A stretch of 64,000 bases of DNA, taken from positions 9,207,365-9,271,364 of the forward strand of contig NC_133543.1 in the NCBI RefSeq assembly GCF_048773025.1, in the 5' to 3' direction. Below the pieces are notes generated by a model, which saw only the letters and a program-made list of their open reading frames with translations, did not search any database and was not told where the DNA came from. Numbering within the stretch: position 1 is the stretch's first letter; each line of letters starts with the position of its first letter. The DNA is from Camelus bactrianus. Taxonomy: Eukaryota > Chordata > Mammalia > Artiodactyla > Camelidae. The position numbers and the translations under genes are program-made. Below are positions 35,931 through 49,205 of this stretch, in pieces.

Positions 35931-38579
35931 TAGTGGACACTAAATGAAAGGTGTTTATATTCTTCATTTTACCACATAACCTGCCACATTTTATATTAAG
36001 CCTTCATATTCTCTAGTATATGTAAAAATAATACAATTTACTGGACAATGTTGAAAATACAGTTAAACTGTATACAGCTTCAAAAGGATTTTTAAAATTT
36101 TATAAACCATATTCATCATTAAAAAGGAGATTTTAAAAGTTTAAAGAGCTTTGAAATAATAAAGTATTTGAGACTTAGGTTCTATCTGTGTGACTTATAT
36201 ACTAGCTAAACTAATAACTCAGATAATTTTTTGATCATACAGGATCCCTCTATGTCTAGAAGATTGCCAACATTTGTTTTGTTAAGGCCAAATCAATGGC
36301 TGTACTGTCATGGCAAGAACACCAGTAAATGTTTCTGAGTAATGGTTAAGCAACAGAGCATATGGTCTTCTCTGAAAGCAAAGACAAGCAATTCTTTAAG
36401 AAAACTTGAAATGACCACTGAACTATGAACCAGAGCCCAAATAATGAAAACCAACGCTACTTCCTCAACCAGAAATGTTATCCCAGCAGTGCAGCTGTGA
36501 GCTAATTAAACAGCCCAGATTGCTACACTGAATTTTAGTACTGTATTACAGAATTAATTCAGAGGACATGTTATTAAAGTCTGGAGTTTATCAGAAGAAG
36601 GCAGCCTCTTTTTTTGAGCAGCATTTAAAAAATTAACTTACTGGATAAGCTGCTTATTATAGATGGAGCCTATGAGATCCTCCATATAGATGCAAAGACT
36701 AAGCAGTGAATTTCTAGCCAAAATAATGAGACTATTGCACTCTGACACTAAAATCCAAAAACAGTGCTTTAGATACTTTGAAAGCATGCTCAAAAATAAA
36801 TTTATGTTCTATATAATTATTTCTAAGATTCTAAAAGACATATTGATGACTGCTAACACACTAGAATCTAACAACTAGATATATATCTGAAATAGCAATT
36901 CTGTACTTCACTTAGCAATGAATCAGTAATTGGAAAGTGTAAGGCAAGAATAATTTAAATTACCATGAAGTACAATACTTTCTCTCTTAATTAATCTTAA
37001 TAACTGGGCTTTAAAATTTATATCTAGAAATCTAAATAGTAAACAAAAATTCTACTGTATCAGTAAATTCAGAAAGTTGTCATTATTTAAGTTGTTATAC
37101 ATGGGCAGTAATGGTAGAGGTAATTAAGGTATGAAGACATTTAATGACTAGAAACTTTCTGGAGGCTATAAAATATGTTATCATTTCAGGAAACTTGATG
37201 TAGTGATTCAAGAAAACACAGAGCAAGTCAGTGAATCCTTTACAACCCTATTCACTCTTCTAAAATGGAGAGAGAAGTACTTATCCTATGTTTATTCCAG
37301 TGCCATTTGAAAAAAAAAAAAAAGACAACAGCTTTTGAAGAGCTGACTAGTTTTGGTACTTATGACATAATATGTAAATATTCTGAAAAAAACCACCAGA
37401 GCCTAGGTAAATACTTCATATTGACAATAAATTTCACGTATAGTATATACTCTTGTTTATAACTTTATTTTTTGTTGTTGTTGTTGTTTGTAACTTTAAT
37501 AGATGCATAAGGAATTAAATAAAGCAGTGGGGCAATGCAAGGGAAATGTTCTACATAGCTTTTAAAAGTTATTTTTAGTTTTATTTTGAATTATGGAAAA
37601 TTTAAACATATGGTTAAGTACAGGAAGTAATATCACAGATACCTATGTACCATACCTATTCTCAAACTGGGGAGGTACTGAAAATCTGATGGTAATTTTG
37701 TTACCAGGGCTAACTTTTTTTAAAAGCAGGTATGCTTATCTACTTGTATTGTTCTATACAGACTGATTCTTCCACCTAGAAAGTCCTAGGAGTACCATAT
37801 ATTGGTCAGGTAATTAGTTGATTTTCTCTCTAGATCCTTCAAACACCTTCCTAAATAATTCTAAGGAGGAATGAAAGACTTTCCCAAGGACTGATCTTTC
37901 AAAGCTAATTACATGAAAACAAAGAAAACGCTTATTAGCTTTATAGGTTTTCCAGCAGTGTTAACTTTTTGAGTTAAGACACAGAATTTGACAAACATCC
38001 TCTCTTGCTCATCAAAGCTAGGCACTCTCTTGATAAGATGCCATTTAAGCTCTTGCCCTTGTCCCTCAACCATTACTGGAGCTGTTTAACCTAAATGTAT
38101 TACCACACTTAGGAGGTAGCTTAAAAAAAGCTTGGAGGCAAAGATTAGATGACTTAATAAAATGAGATTTTAGTGATTTTTCTCTTGGAGGGGATACCTT
38201 TAGGAATAAGTGATGACAGAGGAAGTGAGTTATTCAGAACATAGCTAGTTTTACTCTTAGGAAATAAATTGGAAAAATTTTAGATGGTGTGTTAAGAAAT
38301 TTTGGAAACAGATGGTCAGAAAGCAAGATGGGGTTGTAAGTACTGATCTAACAGTATTCTGAACAGGAAATCTGTTCAAAAAGAATTTGCAGTCACCAAG
38401 GCAAATATGGCCAGGCTGTGGATTAAAGGAGATGTTAAGAATAAGAAGATATATTTAGACATAATAGCTGTCTTCAAATATTAGGGCTATTATCTGGAAA
38501 ATAGATCCATGCATAGATAATAGACCCATGCATAGGTAATATTTTGTTTAACATAAATCTCTCACGTTCATTCAAAATT
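35931..38579. other. AT-rich noncoding DNA
   Basis: An A run at 37,310-37,323 and a (TTG)n run at 37,471-37,489 are the only simple repeats. No gene seen. Confidence 0.55.
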
Positions 38580-39040
38580 GAGTACCTGGCTATATTTCAG
38601 GTACCGTAATAGTACTGTAGATATTGGGTATACAAAGTTTACAGTCTTTGAAAAATAAAGAAGAAAACAATTCTAATTTAGTGTGATGAGTCCAGGTATG
38701 CGTGTGTGCTGTGGGAGCTTCACAGAGGGAACAATGCCCCAGTTGAATTTTGAAACATTAGCTTGGCCATAGGAAGGCAGAGGAGGAAACTTCAGGTAGA
38801 AGGAATAACACATACAAAGATAGAGAGGTGTGAGGAAATGCTAGCTCTCTGCAAATTACAGGTTATTCACAATGGCTGAAGTATAGGATGTAACTGAAAG
38901 CTGGATATAGGAATGAGGTTGGAGAGAAAGAATGAGGTTGGCTGGGACCAGAGTCTTTAATATGATGTCAAGAAGTCTGGTTTAAAGCAGCAGGTGACAG
39001 AAGCAGATGTCCAGTTTTAAAAACTACTCTGATAGCATTA
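38580..39040 (-). mobile_element. L2 LINE fragment
   Basis: The plus strand carries the complement of the L2 3' region: CAGGTACCGTAATAGTACTG..ATATTGGGTATACAAAG, GGGAGCTTCACAGAGGGAACA.., GGCCATAGGAAGGCAGAG..GGTAGAAGGAATAACACATACAAAGA, AGAGTCTTTAATATGATG. The younger L1 at 39,056 is inserted directly beside or into it. Confidence 0.65.
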
Positions 39041-39055
39041 TAAATTAATGGTTGC

Positions 39056-39495
39056 CAGAAGACCTAAATAGACAGTTCTCCAAAGAAGACATACACGTGG
39101 CCAACAGGCACATGAAAAGATGCTCAACATTGCTAATTATTAGAGAAATGTAAAGCAAACCAACACTACAATGAGGTATCATCACACACCATCTTTAAAA
39201 TGTCCACAAACAATTAATGCTGGAGACGGTGTGGAGAAAAGGGAGCGCTCCTGTATTGTTGGTAGGAATGTAATTTGGTGCAGCCACTATGGAAAACAGT
39301 ATAGAGATCTCTTAAAAAACTAAAAATAGGCTTACCATATGATCCAGCAATACTGCTCCTAGGCACATATACAGAGAAAACTCTAATTCAAAAAGATACA
39401 TGCATCCCAATGTTCATAGCAGCACTACTTACAATAGCCCAGACATGGAAGGAACCTAAATGTCCATTGACAGATGATTGGATAAAGAAGTTGTG

Positions 39496-39581
<86 letters not shown>

Positions 39582-40068
39582 CAGCCATAAAAAAGAATGA
39601 AATAATGCCATTTGCAGTAACCTGGATGGACCTATAGATCATCATACTAAGTGAAGAATGTCAGACAGAGAAGGACAAATATCATATATCACTTATATGG
39701 GGAATTAAAAAAAATGGTACAAATAAACTTATTTACAAAACAGAGACTCTTAGACATAAAAAACAAGCGTATGGTTACCAAAGGGGAAAGGTTGGGAAGG
39801 AAAAAATTAGGAGTTTGGGATTAGCAGATACAAACTACTATATACAAAATAGATAAACAACAAGAACCTACTGTATAGCACAAGGAACTATATTCAACAT
39901 CTTATAATAAACTATCATGGGAAAGAATCTGAAAAAGAATATATATATATATAATATAACACTGAATCACTATGCTGTACACCAGAAACAAGCACAATAT
40001 TGCAAACCAATTATGCTTCAATAAAAAGTCATTAAAGGTAATAAGATCAGAAAAAAAGTGAATTAATG
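39056..40068 (+). mobile_element. Young 5'-truncated L1 with 13-bp target duplication
   Basis: ORF2 C-terminal sequence (GACAGTTCTCCAAAGAAGAC, ACACCATC..TGGAGACGGTGTGG, TATTCAGCCATAAAAAAGAATGA) is followed by the cetartiodactyl 3' UTR (AAGGAACTATATTCAACATC, ATCACTATGCTGTACACCAG) and an AATAAAAAG end. A perfect 13-bp duplication AATTAATGGTTGC lies on each side (39,043-39,055 and 40,069-40,081). Only about 1 kb of the element was copied. It includes a (TA)n expansion at 39,503-39,577. Confidence 0.95.
39503..39577. repeat. (TA)n microsatellite, about 37 units
   Basis: A 75-bp pure TA run inside the L1 ORF2 end, at the same spot where the reverse-oriented L1 near 5.3 kb carries a GT run. Likely highly length-variable and prone to assembly error. 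Confidence 0.97.
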
Positions 40069-40081
40069 AATTAATGGTTGC

Positions 40082-43000
40082 AAGGGGTGGGGAGAACTCT
40101 CTGGGAAGACTGGGCTATTTCAGTAATGCAGTCGGAAGTGATGAGGACATAAAAAGGGGAGTAATGAAGGGGATGGGGATGAGAGAAAATATTGAGGACT
40201 TACTCTATAGGACTCTGAGATAAACTGAACTGGAGGAGTAGAAGGATAACGGAAAGGAAGGATTCAAACTCATCCTCAATTAGGCATGGAATGTTATGCT
40301 TACAAAGTAGTGAGTTCCTCATCTCTGGAAATGACATGCAAAATCTGCATTATTAACTGTCAGAGACTTTTGCATTGAATAGATGCTTAGAATTCCATGA
40401 CCTCTAACCCTTATAACTCTAAGAAAAGTTCTATTCACTGAAAAGTTAAGCTATCTGAGAATTATGAGACTGAGGTGCTACCTACTGCACAACGAGACCC
40501 CTGAGAATTATGATAAATGAACAGATTCTCTAGATGTGAAATCTATAGGCTTTCCTAAATTTCTTCAGTAACTTATACAAGCCCATAGTAATTTTCCAAT
40601 AATCATATAGATAATTCCTCATCTAGATAAGGGTAACTGTCTAGACAGAGCAAGTGTCTTAAGATATATACAAACGTTTCTATAGGGTATGCATATAGTT
40701 CCTATAAACGCTCTATCTGAAACATATTCAAGAGATTTAGGTAAAAATATATCTGGATTGGAGATAAAAAATCTCTCTATATTAAGGCAGTTACTCCATC
40801 TGAAGCTGAAAGTTGTCACAATCAATAGTCATTAACGGTGATTGGAAAGGAATCGATCAGGAAAGGCGACAAATGGCAAAATTACTTTTCAAAAAGAAAC
40901 AAAGACTTCATAATAAATACACAAAACACAATTTAGTAAGCAGCAAGAATAATTGAGGCCAAAATGGCAATTCAGTGAGTAAGGTAAAAGGATAGAAAGT
41001 ATCACTCATTCCATTTGGACCAAATTCTTGGACAGTATTAGGAAGAACTATCAACGAGGCCCTTCCATTTCCTCTCTGCTGCCCTTTCTGTGTCTTCTTT
41101 TGAATACAAAGCACCTTCATGCTGTTCAGGGTTCTTTATCTCATTCCTCAATAGAGCTAGGGTCTTCCTTTCCATCTATAAATCCAAACTGATGAAGGAT
41201 GGTGTTAATTTTAGACACCTCAATAAATGAGAGACGTATTTTTGGTTAGAGAGCAGGCATCCTTTTGAGTGGGCCTCAAGTCATCGGACACCCAAGGAGC
41301 TGACCAAATTTATATGTATAACACTTTCTTTCCAAAACTGCCCAGTATAACACCTGAGTTGCCATTCATTATTTTCCATTGTGCATACAGGATCTCTCTT
41401 CTTGCCCCTTAAAAAACAAAAACAAAAACAAAAAACAAAAACGACACAGGATGTGTATGTACCAATCAGCTTGGTCATTTTCTTGCCACAATGATGACTC
41501 AGGGCATTGATAATCATGTGCTGTTCATACTTTCCCCGCTGTCACTTTTCCACTGTATCTCATTTAAAAGTGTGTGCTAATCATGAAAATCCTAAGTGCA
41601 ATAATATGTAAAATTTTCCATGACGCTAAAGAGGCATAGAGTCTTATAGAGTTTGAAAGCCATCCATGATTAAAAAGTCCACTTTCTTTTGATCTTTATT
41701 TTCATGTTTGGCTGCCAAACTTGGTGATAGTCACTTGACAGGTAAAGAGTAAGCCACTACCTCTTTAACTGATCTCCCCTGCTTAATTCATAGGAGGCTT
41801 TTAGCAATGCACTTATTATACAATTAACAGAGATTTGTGCCTCCTGTGTAAGTCATTGGCCATAAAAAAACTTTAACAATTTTCAGTCACTTGTGTGATT
41901 GCTGTGCCAACAGCACAACCTCATGCTCGGAGACTGCTTTCTCAAAATCTAGGCAGCCTCCTTTATGTTCCCTCTGAAGTCTGTTCTCTTCAGCATCCCT
42001 GTGCTTCCTCACTTTTTACAAGTTGTACACATAGCTTCACAACTTTTAAGATTGGAACAATCAGACTTTCCCCACCTACTTTTCTTCTGTAATTATCATA
42101 TCCTATTGCTTTAGAGTGGTCCTCCTGCTCTAAGATCCGCACTCTGATTTTGTAAATGGCATGAATAACATATATGCTGGGGAACAATTCTGGTCTTCAA
42201 ATGAGGTGCTTGTAAACACAGCAGTAGTAGAATTCAAGAATGTTTCCATCTGGTCATGGATTTGTCTAGGCCTTATGTACCTGACTTGTAACTACTTTTT
42301 CCTCCTTCCTCTTCGAAGAGTTACAAGCTTTTCCCTAAGCTCCCTGAAAGCTGTCCTACATCTTCCTTGGTCTAATGGTGTGCTTAATGTTCCATTCACT
42401 TGGGCTGCGTGTCTGCTCTCAAGTTTATTTCTCATCCTTTTTCAGAGAGTACAGAATTGAGTATGGTAAATGCAATCAATATTCTTTGTTATCTGTCAGG
42501 CAAGTAGCTAATTTAAGACTTAAAATAGTAGTGTATATTATTATACATAACAATTATAAGTGGCCAAGTACCAATCTTGTGCTTTTAGCTGTAGAAAAGA
42601 AAATGTTCTTATAAAACCATGACTATATACTACTGGTAATAAAATATTCATGCTAATCATAGGGATAAGATTGTGAAAGTTAGAAATGCTGATATTCTAA
42701 TATTGCCATTTCTCCCCCTATGATACTTAGTAGAACATGGAATTAGATACTAAATCTAGAGCATTTTTCTTCAAAGTATTATTTTATAGGTCATTCTGAT
42801 TCTAACTAAAAAGTAAGCCTTTTCTAAAACTATTTCTATTACCAATGAAAAATTATGTTGACAACCCCCCCACTATTGTCAATTAAAATGGATTAATTTA
42901 AACTAAGAATGACAGGTGAAGGAATTTTTGTTGGACCATAGAGTAAGGCAACAAAAATGTTTGAGTTATTATATACAGGATGGAAAAGTGAAAAAAAGTA

Positions 43001-43659
43001 AATAGCTTCCTGAATGGAGGAAGATATAATTCAGAAATACCAAATGGGGAAAATAATGCGTGAGTTCAACATTAAAGGCATGACCTGCTAGTTGCAGTAG
43101 CAATTATATGGTAAAACTAGAAAGCACTGATTTTCTTCTCTAAATATCAGAAACACACAGAAGGCCAGCACCTATTTTTTATATGAGAACTCCACATTAT
43201 GCATGGAATTAAAGTACACATATTTGAGCAATAACCCAGGCCAAAAAATGGATCATCACCCCCCAAAAAGGGCCCATATTCAACAGACTATGAGTTTCAA
43301 GAGACATAGGTCTGTTTCATCCATCATGGTACTTATCTGTATGACATGTGTGTAATGACTTATTAACAGATACCAGTTTAATTATTAAATATATTTCACA
43401 TGAAAGAACCCCTAGAAATGAATGACTCAGAAATGCTGTTACCCACGGGAAACATATTTTCACTAATGATGTGTATTACTTCCTGATCCCAACCTATTTT
43501 ATTAGGCTATTATGGGGTTTAAAGTTCCCCTTAACCACTGCAACTCTGAGAAAAATTAATTCCTCTGCCTGTATGGACCTAGAACCTAAATATGTCAATT
43601 ATCTGGTACTATCAGTTTTCAAATGCCTGTTTTGTTGATGACAATAAATAGTCAACTTA
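40082..43659. other. AT-rich noncoding DNA
   Basis: Short frames at 40.6-42.6 kb have no recognisable domain and overlap on opposite strands. Nothing else assigned. Confidence 0.55.
41409..41443. repeat. (AAAAAC)n microsatellite
   Basis: An A-rich run with regular single C residues. It may be the tail of a decayed retroelement, but no body is recognisable beside it. Confidence 0.85.
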
Positions 43660-43860
43660 TTGTTAAATATTACAGATATGGCATTTTACATACATTAACT
43701 AATATAATACTCATTATAATAACTATAGAGTACTAAGGATTCCCCTATTATATAGGGGAGAAAACTGAGATCTGAAACAATAAATATCTCCATAAAGGTT
43801 CTATGTCTTCTCAGTGGCAAAGATGTAAAGCAAACCAAAATGTTTATGAGTTCAGAATCC
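43660..43860 (+). mobile_element. MIR/L2-type fragment
   Basis: GGCATTTTACATACATTAACTAATATAATACTCATTATAATAACTATAGAG followed by TATATAGGGGAGAAAACTGAGATCTGAAACAATAAATA follows the MIRb/L2 3' pattern (loss of bases relative to TTTACAGATGAGGAAACTGAGGC). Confidence 0.6.
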
Positions 43861-44029
43861 ACCCTTTTCAGAGTTTTTTGCTCTCTTGTTTTAAAGAAAA
43901 TATTTCAGAGCTATAGGCACATGTTTAACTGTCAACAGATATTTTAAAATATTCTAAACACATATATAACACAAGTGATATATTTTACTTTTATATTATT
44001 TTTAAATTACTTTTTCATGTATTTGGGGA

Positions 44030-44225
44030 CAATTTGCAACTTCTGAATACTTTCTATGTGTGAGGCATTAAATATTTTTTAAATATTATCTCATTTATTC
44101 CAGTCTCTCTAACATTCACAATCTCCTGAGATAGATAAAAAAAAAAAATTCAATTTCTGACATAAGAAACAACACATTCAAGTAATACATGGTGGGAAGG
44201 CCAATCATCTCACAGATCTTAAACC
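44030..44225 (+). mobile_element. MIR/L2-type fragment
   Basis: CTTTCTATGTGTGAGGCATT..TATTATCTCATTTATTCC..CTCCTGAGATAGATAAA, then CATTCAAGTAATACATGGTGGG matches the same ancient 3' pattern. Diverged. Confidence 0.55.
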
Positions 44226-44794
44226 CTTACAGACAAACTGTGCATCCTTTGGTCCATCATGCTGGACATTACTAAACCAATTTAATCAGGATGTTTTCAT
44301 TTTCTTTTATCACACAAAGAGACTTTTCAGAACAAGGTTAGGGTACATGAGAAGGTGACTGAGTGTTGGCCTGACTGTTGATGGAACAGCCTGGAAGAGA
44401 TGAAGAAACAGCAAGTCACCTGAGACACTTAGAAATTTTTCCTTGTGGCCTGGTATCACTAGGATTTTTCTGCCAGTCTTTGAGGTGTTAAAATAAACCT
44501 ATTATCAAATGACTTATGCTTATCTTGCTTGTTTATTAAAAGGCAATCAGAAAATCTTTTCCTTATTATGATCAAGTGTAGCAGTTCACATAAAGAGACC
44601 AAATTCCTTTATGTGAAATGATAGGACTAATGAAAGATTTTAGCCCGAATAATGTTGCCCAGATAGTAATGGTAAGTGTAGTAGAAAAACTCAAAGTCTG
44701 TGGTAAAAGATTTCCTAAGATAATATTTAAAATAACATCTTTGGAAATCAACTAAATCAAACTATAAAAGCCCCAATTCTCAAAAAGTTTTTTT

Positions 44795-45655
44795 TTCCCC
44801 CACATATTTCTGGTGTCTGTCCCCTGGTGGATGAGGCTGCACTATAGGCTTATGCAGGTTTCCTGGCAGAAGGAGTCGGTGCCTGCCCACTGCTGGGTGA
44901 AGCTTGATCCTGGACCTCTGGTGGATAGGGCCATGTCTAGAGGCATTTGTAGCTCAGGAAGTCTGCTGATGGGCAGGGCTGTATTCTCACCCAATATGTT
45001 GTTTGGCCTGAGGCTTCCTAGCTCTTCAGTCTACAGGCTGCTGGGTGGGGCTAGGTCTTGGTGCTAATGATACAGTCAGGATGTCAGCCTCCAGGAAAGC
45101 TCATGTAGATGAACACTCCAGGAGTGCCCTACGTCCCCAGGAGACCCTCCAAAACCAGCAGGCAGATCTGGCCAAGGTTCCTATGAAATCACTGCCTCTG
45201 CCCTTGGACCTGGTGCACGCAAGACTCTGTGTACATTCCCAAGAGAGTGAAGTTTCTGTTTCCCTCAGTCCTATGGGGCTCCTGGAGGTAAGCCCCACTG
45301 GCTTTCAACCCTAGATGTCCTAGGGTTTCCTCCTCCACCTAATGTCAGAACCCTGGGCTGGGGAGCCTGACGTGGGGCTTAAAACTCTCACTCCTCTGGT
45401 AGGGCCTCTATGACTTAATTATTCTTCAGCTTATGGGTTGTCTACCCTGGGGGGGGATGGGGTCCGGTTATATAGAGAGTACGCCCCTTCTACAGTCCCA
45501 CTGTGGTTCCTTCTTTATGTTTTCAGTTGAAGATGATGTTTTTTGCTAGGTTCCAGTCTTTTGTTTTTCAATAGTTGTTTAGCAGTCAGTTGTGATTTTG
45601 TTGTAGTCACGGGGAAAGGTGAGCTCGTGGTCCTACTACTCTGCCATCTTGACTG
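44795..45655 (-). mobile_element. L1 5' leader (5' UTR) fragment, cetartiodactyl type
   Basis: On the minus strand it starts CAAGATGGCAGAGTAGTAGGACC, the hallmark of L1 5' ends in this group. It continues through ATCACAACTGACTGCTAAAC, GTCAGGCTCCCCAGCCCAGGGTTC and CTCAGGCCAAACAA and stops at a run of A residues (T run at 44,788-44,796 on the plus strand). No ORF1 or ORF2 sequence follows. The open frames on both strands here are leader sequence, not genes. Possible degraded duplications are CTTTCTGAGA (5' side) and CTTTTTGAGA (3' side) on the minus strand. Confidence 0.82.
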
Positions 45656-46365
45656 GAAAAATCTCAGAAAGATTTCTTAATGCAAGGCCTGACATGACAT
45701 TTTGATACTGAACTGTGCATTTGAGAATTTTTTTTCATTTGGCATAGAACAGTTTATTACTAATACTAATCTTTCTATGATTCAGTGAGTTACATTAAAA
45801 CAGTCTCTTCTTTGGGAGTGGATTTAAGGAAAAACAGATGGCAATTTATTAGGTTTTATCAAGCATTTTTTTAAAAAGGAACCACAGATTAAGCTTCAAA
45901 AGAAAAATATTTAAAAAGTAATGTTACAACAAACAGAAAAACAACTTTGTTAAGAAAGTACAGGAAATTTTACAAAAACAAATAGTTTCATTTTTCAATT
46001 CTCAGATTGTTACGTTTAAGCACTACATGGGAATGAACAGAAGCATAACACTGAGTTACTTATGTGTTTTGGGTTTTAATTCAATAAAATATTTTCCAGT
46101 TTTCTTCCTTTTTAATTACTTTTTACTTGGGTTTTATCAATAACCAGATGCATTATAAATGTAGTATATTTCTGAATATCATTCCTCAGCATTTATATAT
46201 GTATAAGTGTGTAATCAGGACATATACAAAGAATAAATTACATTTTCTGTTTTCTAATGCCTTTTTGAGGTGGTTTCCAGAGCACTAAGCATGAGAACAT
46301 AGAAACACAATGAACACACTTTACTAGCCTCCTCACACCAGCCCCAACACTGTGTCCTTTACAGG

Positions 46366-46594
46366 TACACCTGACACTTGAACAACACGAGTTTGAACTG
46401 CCCAGGCGAAGTTAAACACAGATTTTTTTCAGTACATATATGTACTACTATATTTAAGATCCTCAGGTAGTTGAATCCACAGATGCTGAATCTGTAGATA
46501 CAGAAGGCTGACTATTTGACCCGAGTAAACACGGATTTTGGCGTTCCCAGTGGGTCCTGGAACACATACACCATAGATACAGAGGGATAACTAT
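46366..46594. mobile_element. Tigger-family MITE (MER2/MER8-like)
   Basis: The left end CACCTGACACTTGAACAACA is kin to the copy at 31.9 kb. The right part (GTGGGTCCTGGAACACATAC..AGATACAGAGGGATAACTAT) resembles the other Tigger-derived MITE type. It is flanked by TA but the ends are less well paired than in the first copy. Confidence 0.7.
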
Positions 46595-48549
46595 ATTACT
46601 TTTTTGTTACACGCTCTACTAGGTTGATTTGTTTTACTTACAGCCTCTGATTAGATGTTGCCATTTCTTTGGAGGGCTTTTGGTATGATTTGCATACAGA
46701 AAACAACTGGCTAAACATTTCCTCCTCTTTCCCCTTCTCCAACTATAGTCCTTAATTGTTCATCCTAATTCCATGTTTTGGTATCACACATTTTTATCCA
46801 GATTGTTGATCCAGGTTTCTAGCAGGAGAATAAAATTTTGTCTTGACAAAACAAGTTGCAGCTTTTTTTTCTATCAGCTATTTTCTCTTATATACCATGT
46901 TGCAGTATAAGGCAGTCTTATTCCCAAGAATAAAACTTGGAAAACCCTTTTCACTCTCATTGTTAATCTTGCTAACTTCAACTTCTTTTGCTTTGTCAGA
47001 AGCAACAGTTTCTTCATTAGCCCTTTTGCTTAGCTGCACTGTGAAAATTTTGGTTTAGGTTGCATGGCACCAATTGAGTGTATGGCATCTACATCACTAA
47101 CATCCAAGCATTCCTCAAAAGGATCTCACCTGCCACATAAAAGTAAACTCCATCAACACTTTACAACATCGTATCCCTTCACTGATCAGTGCTTTCCCTG
47201 AAACCTCGTATGAATACTGTTATCTTTACTTTTGGTTATAAACATACTCAATCATCAAGAAAATATAACATCCTTTAAATTTTTCTCTAATTAATCTAAA
47301 ATTCATGCTAATATAAACTTAAATTTTCTATGATTGACTCCTTAAATCTTAATATGCTAATTCTTCCATCATCAGTGGTTTGATTTTGTGTGAATCCAGG
47401 TTTAGGTACATTTATGACAATATAATTTATGTGTAACTTTCACATACACTTATTAGTTTGCCCTAGGTTATGTATACCAAAAGGCCATTCTGAATATAAA
47501 ATATCATTATGAATTTTAGAATGTTTAATCTAGGAATAGCAAATCCATTTCTCCTCGTCTGTCAACCACTCTTAATTTGTAAGGAGTGTTGGGAACACCG
47601 AGTTAAGAAGGACTCTGAGACCATATTAAAGCTCAGTGTGAATAAATGTCATGGAAATGTCTATTAAAGGAGGAAGTACAGAAAAGGCATGTATGCCAGG
47701 TATTTTCATTCCAGACTTAGAGCATAGGAATTTGTATTCATTTTTTATATAATACTGTTTAGCCCAGCATCAGGCAATTAATTGACTTTATGAATACTAA
47801 CAGATGGTGTTGATAAAATTTATCGTGCTTATGAACAAATACAAAAACCCTTGCATCATACCCTCTAGGTTGATGTGGCATTCATTCTTAATTAAACTAT
47901 CATGGTTAGGAAGCATCAAAAGAACTCTCTGGAAGTAACAGTTTCATCAAGAATACGTAAGCTCTAAGGAAAGCAATAAGCAAATCATTGCAGTATTATC
48001 AGCACCCTGCAAAGTTATAAATTAAAGAGTCAGTATGCTACCAAGTGGCAGAAAGTAGAGGAGGGAAGCCATGAATTGAAGTCTGTATTTTCTTTTTCTT
48101 AAAATGACAACCACACAACATCCAAATATACTATTTGTCTACTCTTTAAGCTTTAATTTAAAAAGTGGTTAGTGGGTGGTAAATTGCTCCTTAGAAAACT
48201 AGATCATGTGCTCTATGAAGTTATCACTTCACAGACTCTACCTTTACCTGGTGAATATTAATAACATATGAGAACTACTTCTGAGACTAGAAAGGAAAAT
48301 TACTGCCTCACTGAAAAAGTTATTACTCTGTATAGTTAGTATTTTTAGCAAGGCCTCTGAAATTTTCTCTTTTAAAGCACTTGAACTTCCTTCCACTCAA
48401 CTGGGAAGAATTAAGGTCTTCCTTTTCAAGGTGCCTAACAGTCTACAGATTCTGATATTAAAGCAATTATCACACATTACTATAACAATCTGATGACAGT
48501 ATGATCAGCCCTATTAGAACTGGATTCTTAAATACAAGAAGTGTTTCTT

Positions 48550-48625
48550 AATCATATTTTTATATTCATCACATAAAACAATGCTTTGCATAGGGTGGGC
48601 CCTTAATAAATATATTTGAATGAGT
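48550..48625 (+). mobile_element. MIR/L2 3' end
   Basis: ACAATGCTTTGCATAGGGTGGGCCCTTAATAAATATATTTGAATGAGT matches the shared L2/MIR 3' end. Confidence 0.6.
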
Positions 48626-49014
48626 AACTGTAGTCATCAGTATTATTGTCAAAGAAAAGAAAAGATGAGTTTGGCAAACTGAAGCAGACTGAATTTCAAA
48701 AAAACAGTGGGTGTCATGTTTTGATAGATTAAAAAGCTACAGAGGTTAGAAGGCAAGTCAAAGGAAATAAGCATGAAGAGACTTGGGGATGAGGAGTAGG
48801 GAAGTAGAGTATACACTCAGGCAAAAACAAACAAAATGGCAACAAAACCAACAACAGAAATAGAAGTGTTGGCTTTAGGGTTAGATGTGGATATAAAGAT
48901 AAATGATATTATCCATCCAGTTTTTGTTAATTGTAATTCCTTTCTTTAAAGAGGAGATGATAAGAAGTACTAATGAAAAGTGGAAAGGGGGAGCTACTTA
49001 AGAACTCAGCAGAT

Positions 49015-49205
49015 AATTGGCACTTTATATATGCTATCGTATTAAACTCCAACAGTACTGTGATATTGGTATTTCTGTCTATCTATTCATTCTATTATAG
49101 CTAAAGAAATAGTTTCCAAAATAATACAATTTTTGCTCAAAGGGTCTAGTCAGTAAGTAGCAAAATCAGTATTTAGATTCAGATCCTTCTGACCCCACAG
49201 GCTCT
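49015..49205 (+). mobile_element. MIR/L2-type fragment
   Basis: CACTTTATATATGCTATCGTATTAAACTCC..AGCTAAAGAAATAG..CAGTAAGTAGCAAAATCAGTATTTAGATTCAGATCCTTCTGACCCC follows the ancient MIR/L2 3' pattern. Confidence 0.6.

Noticed and set aside
45045-45314. Open frames in the 44.8-45.3 kb region that look like a small gene
   Set aside because: The whole stretch is the complement of an L1 5' leader, so the frames are not host genes.
46840-47060. Minus-strand peptide-like stretch (KIFTVQLSKRANEETVASDK..)
   Set aside because: It has a protein-like look and lies near a Tigger-type MITE, but I could not match it to transposase motifs and the frame is short.
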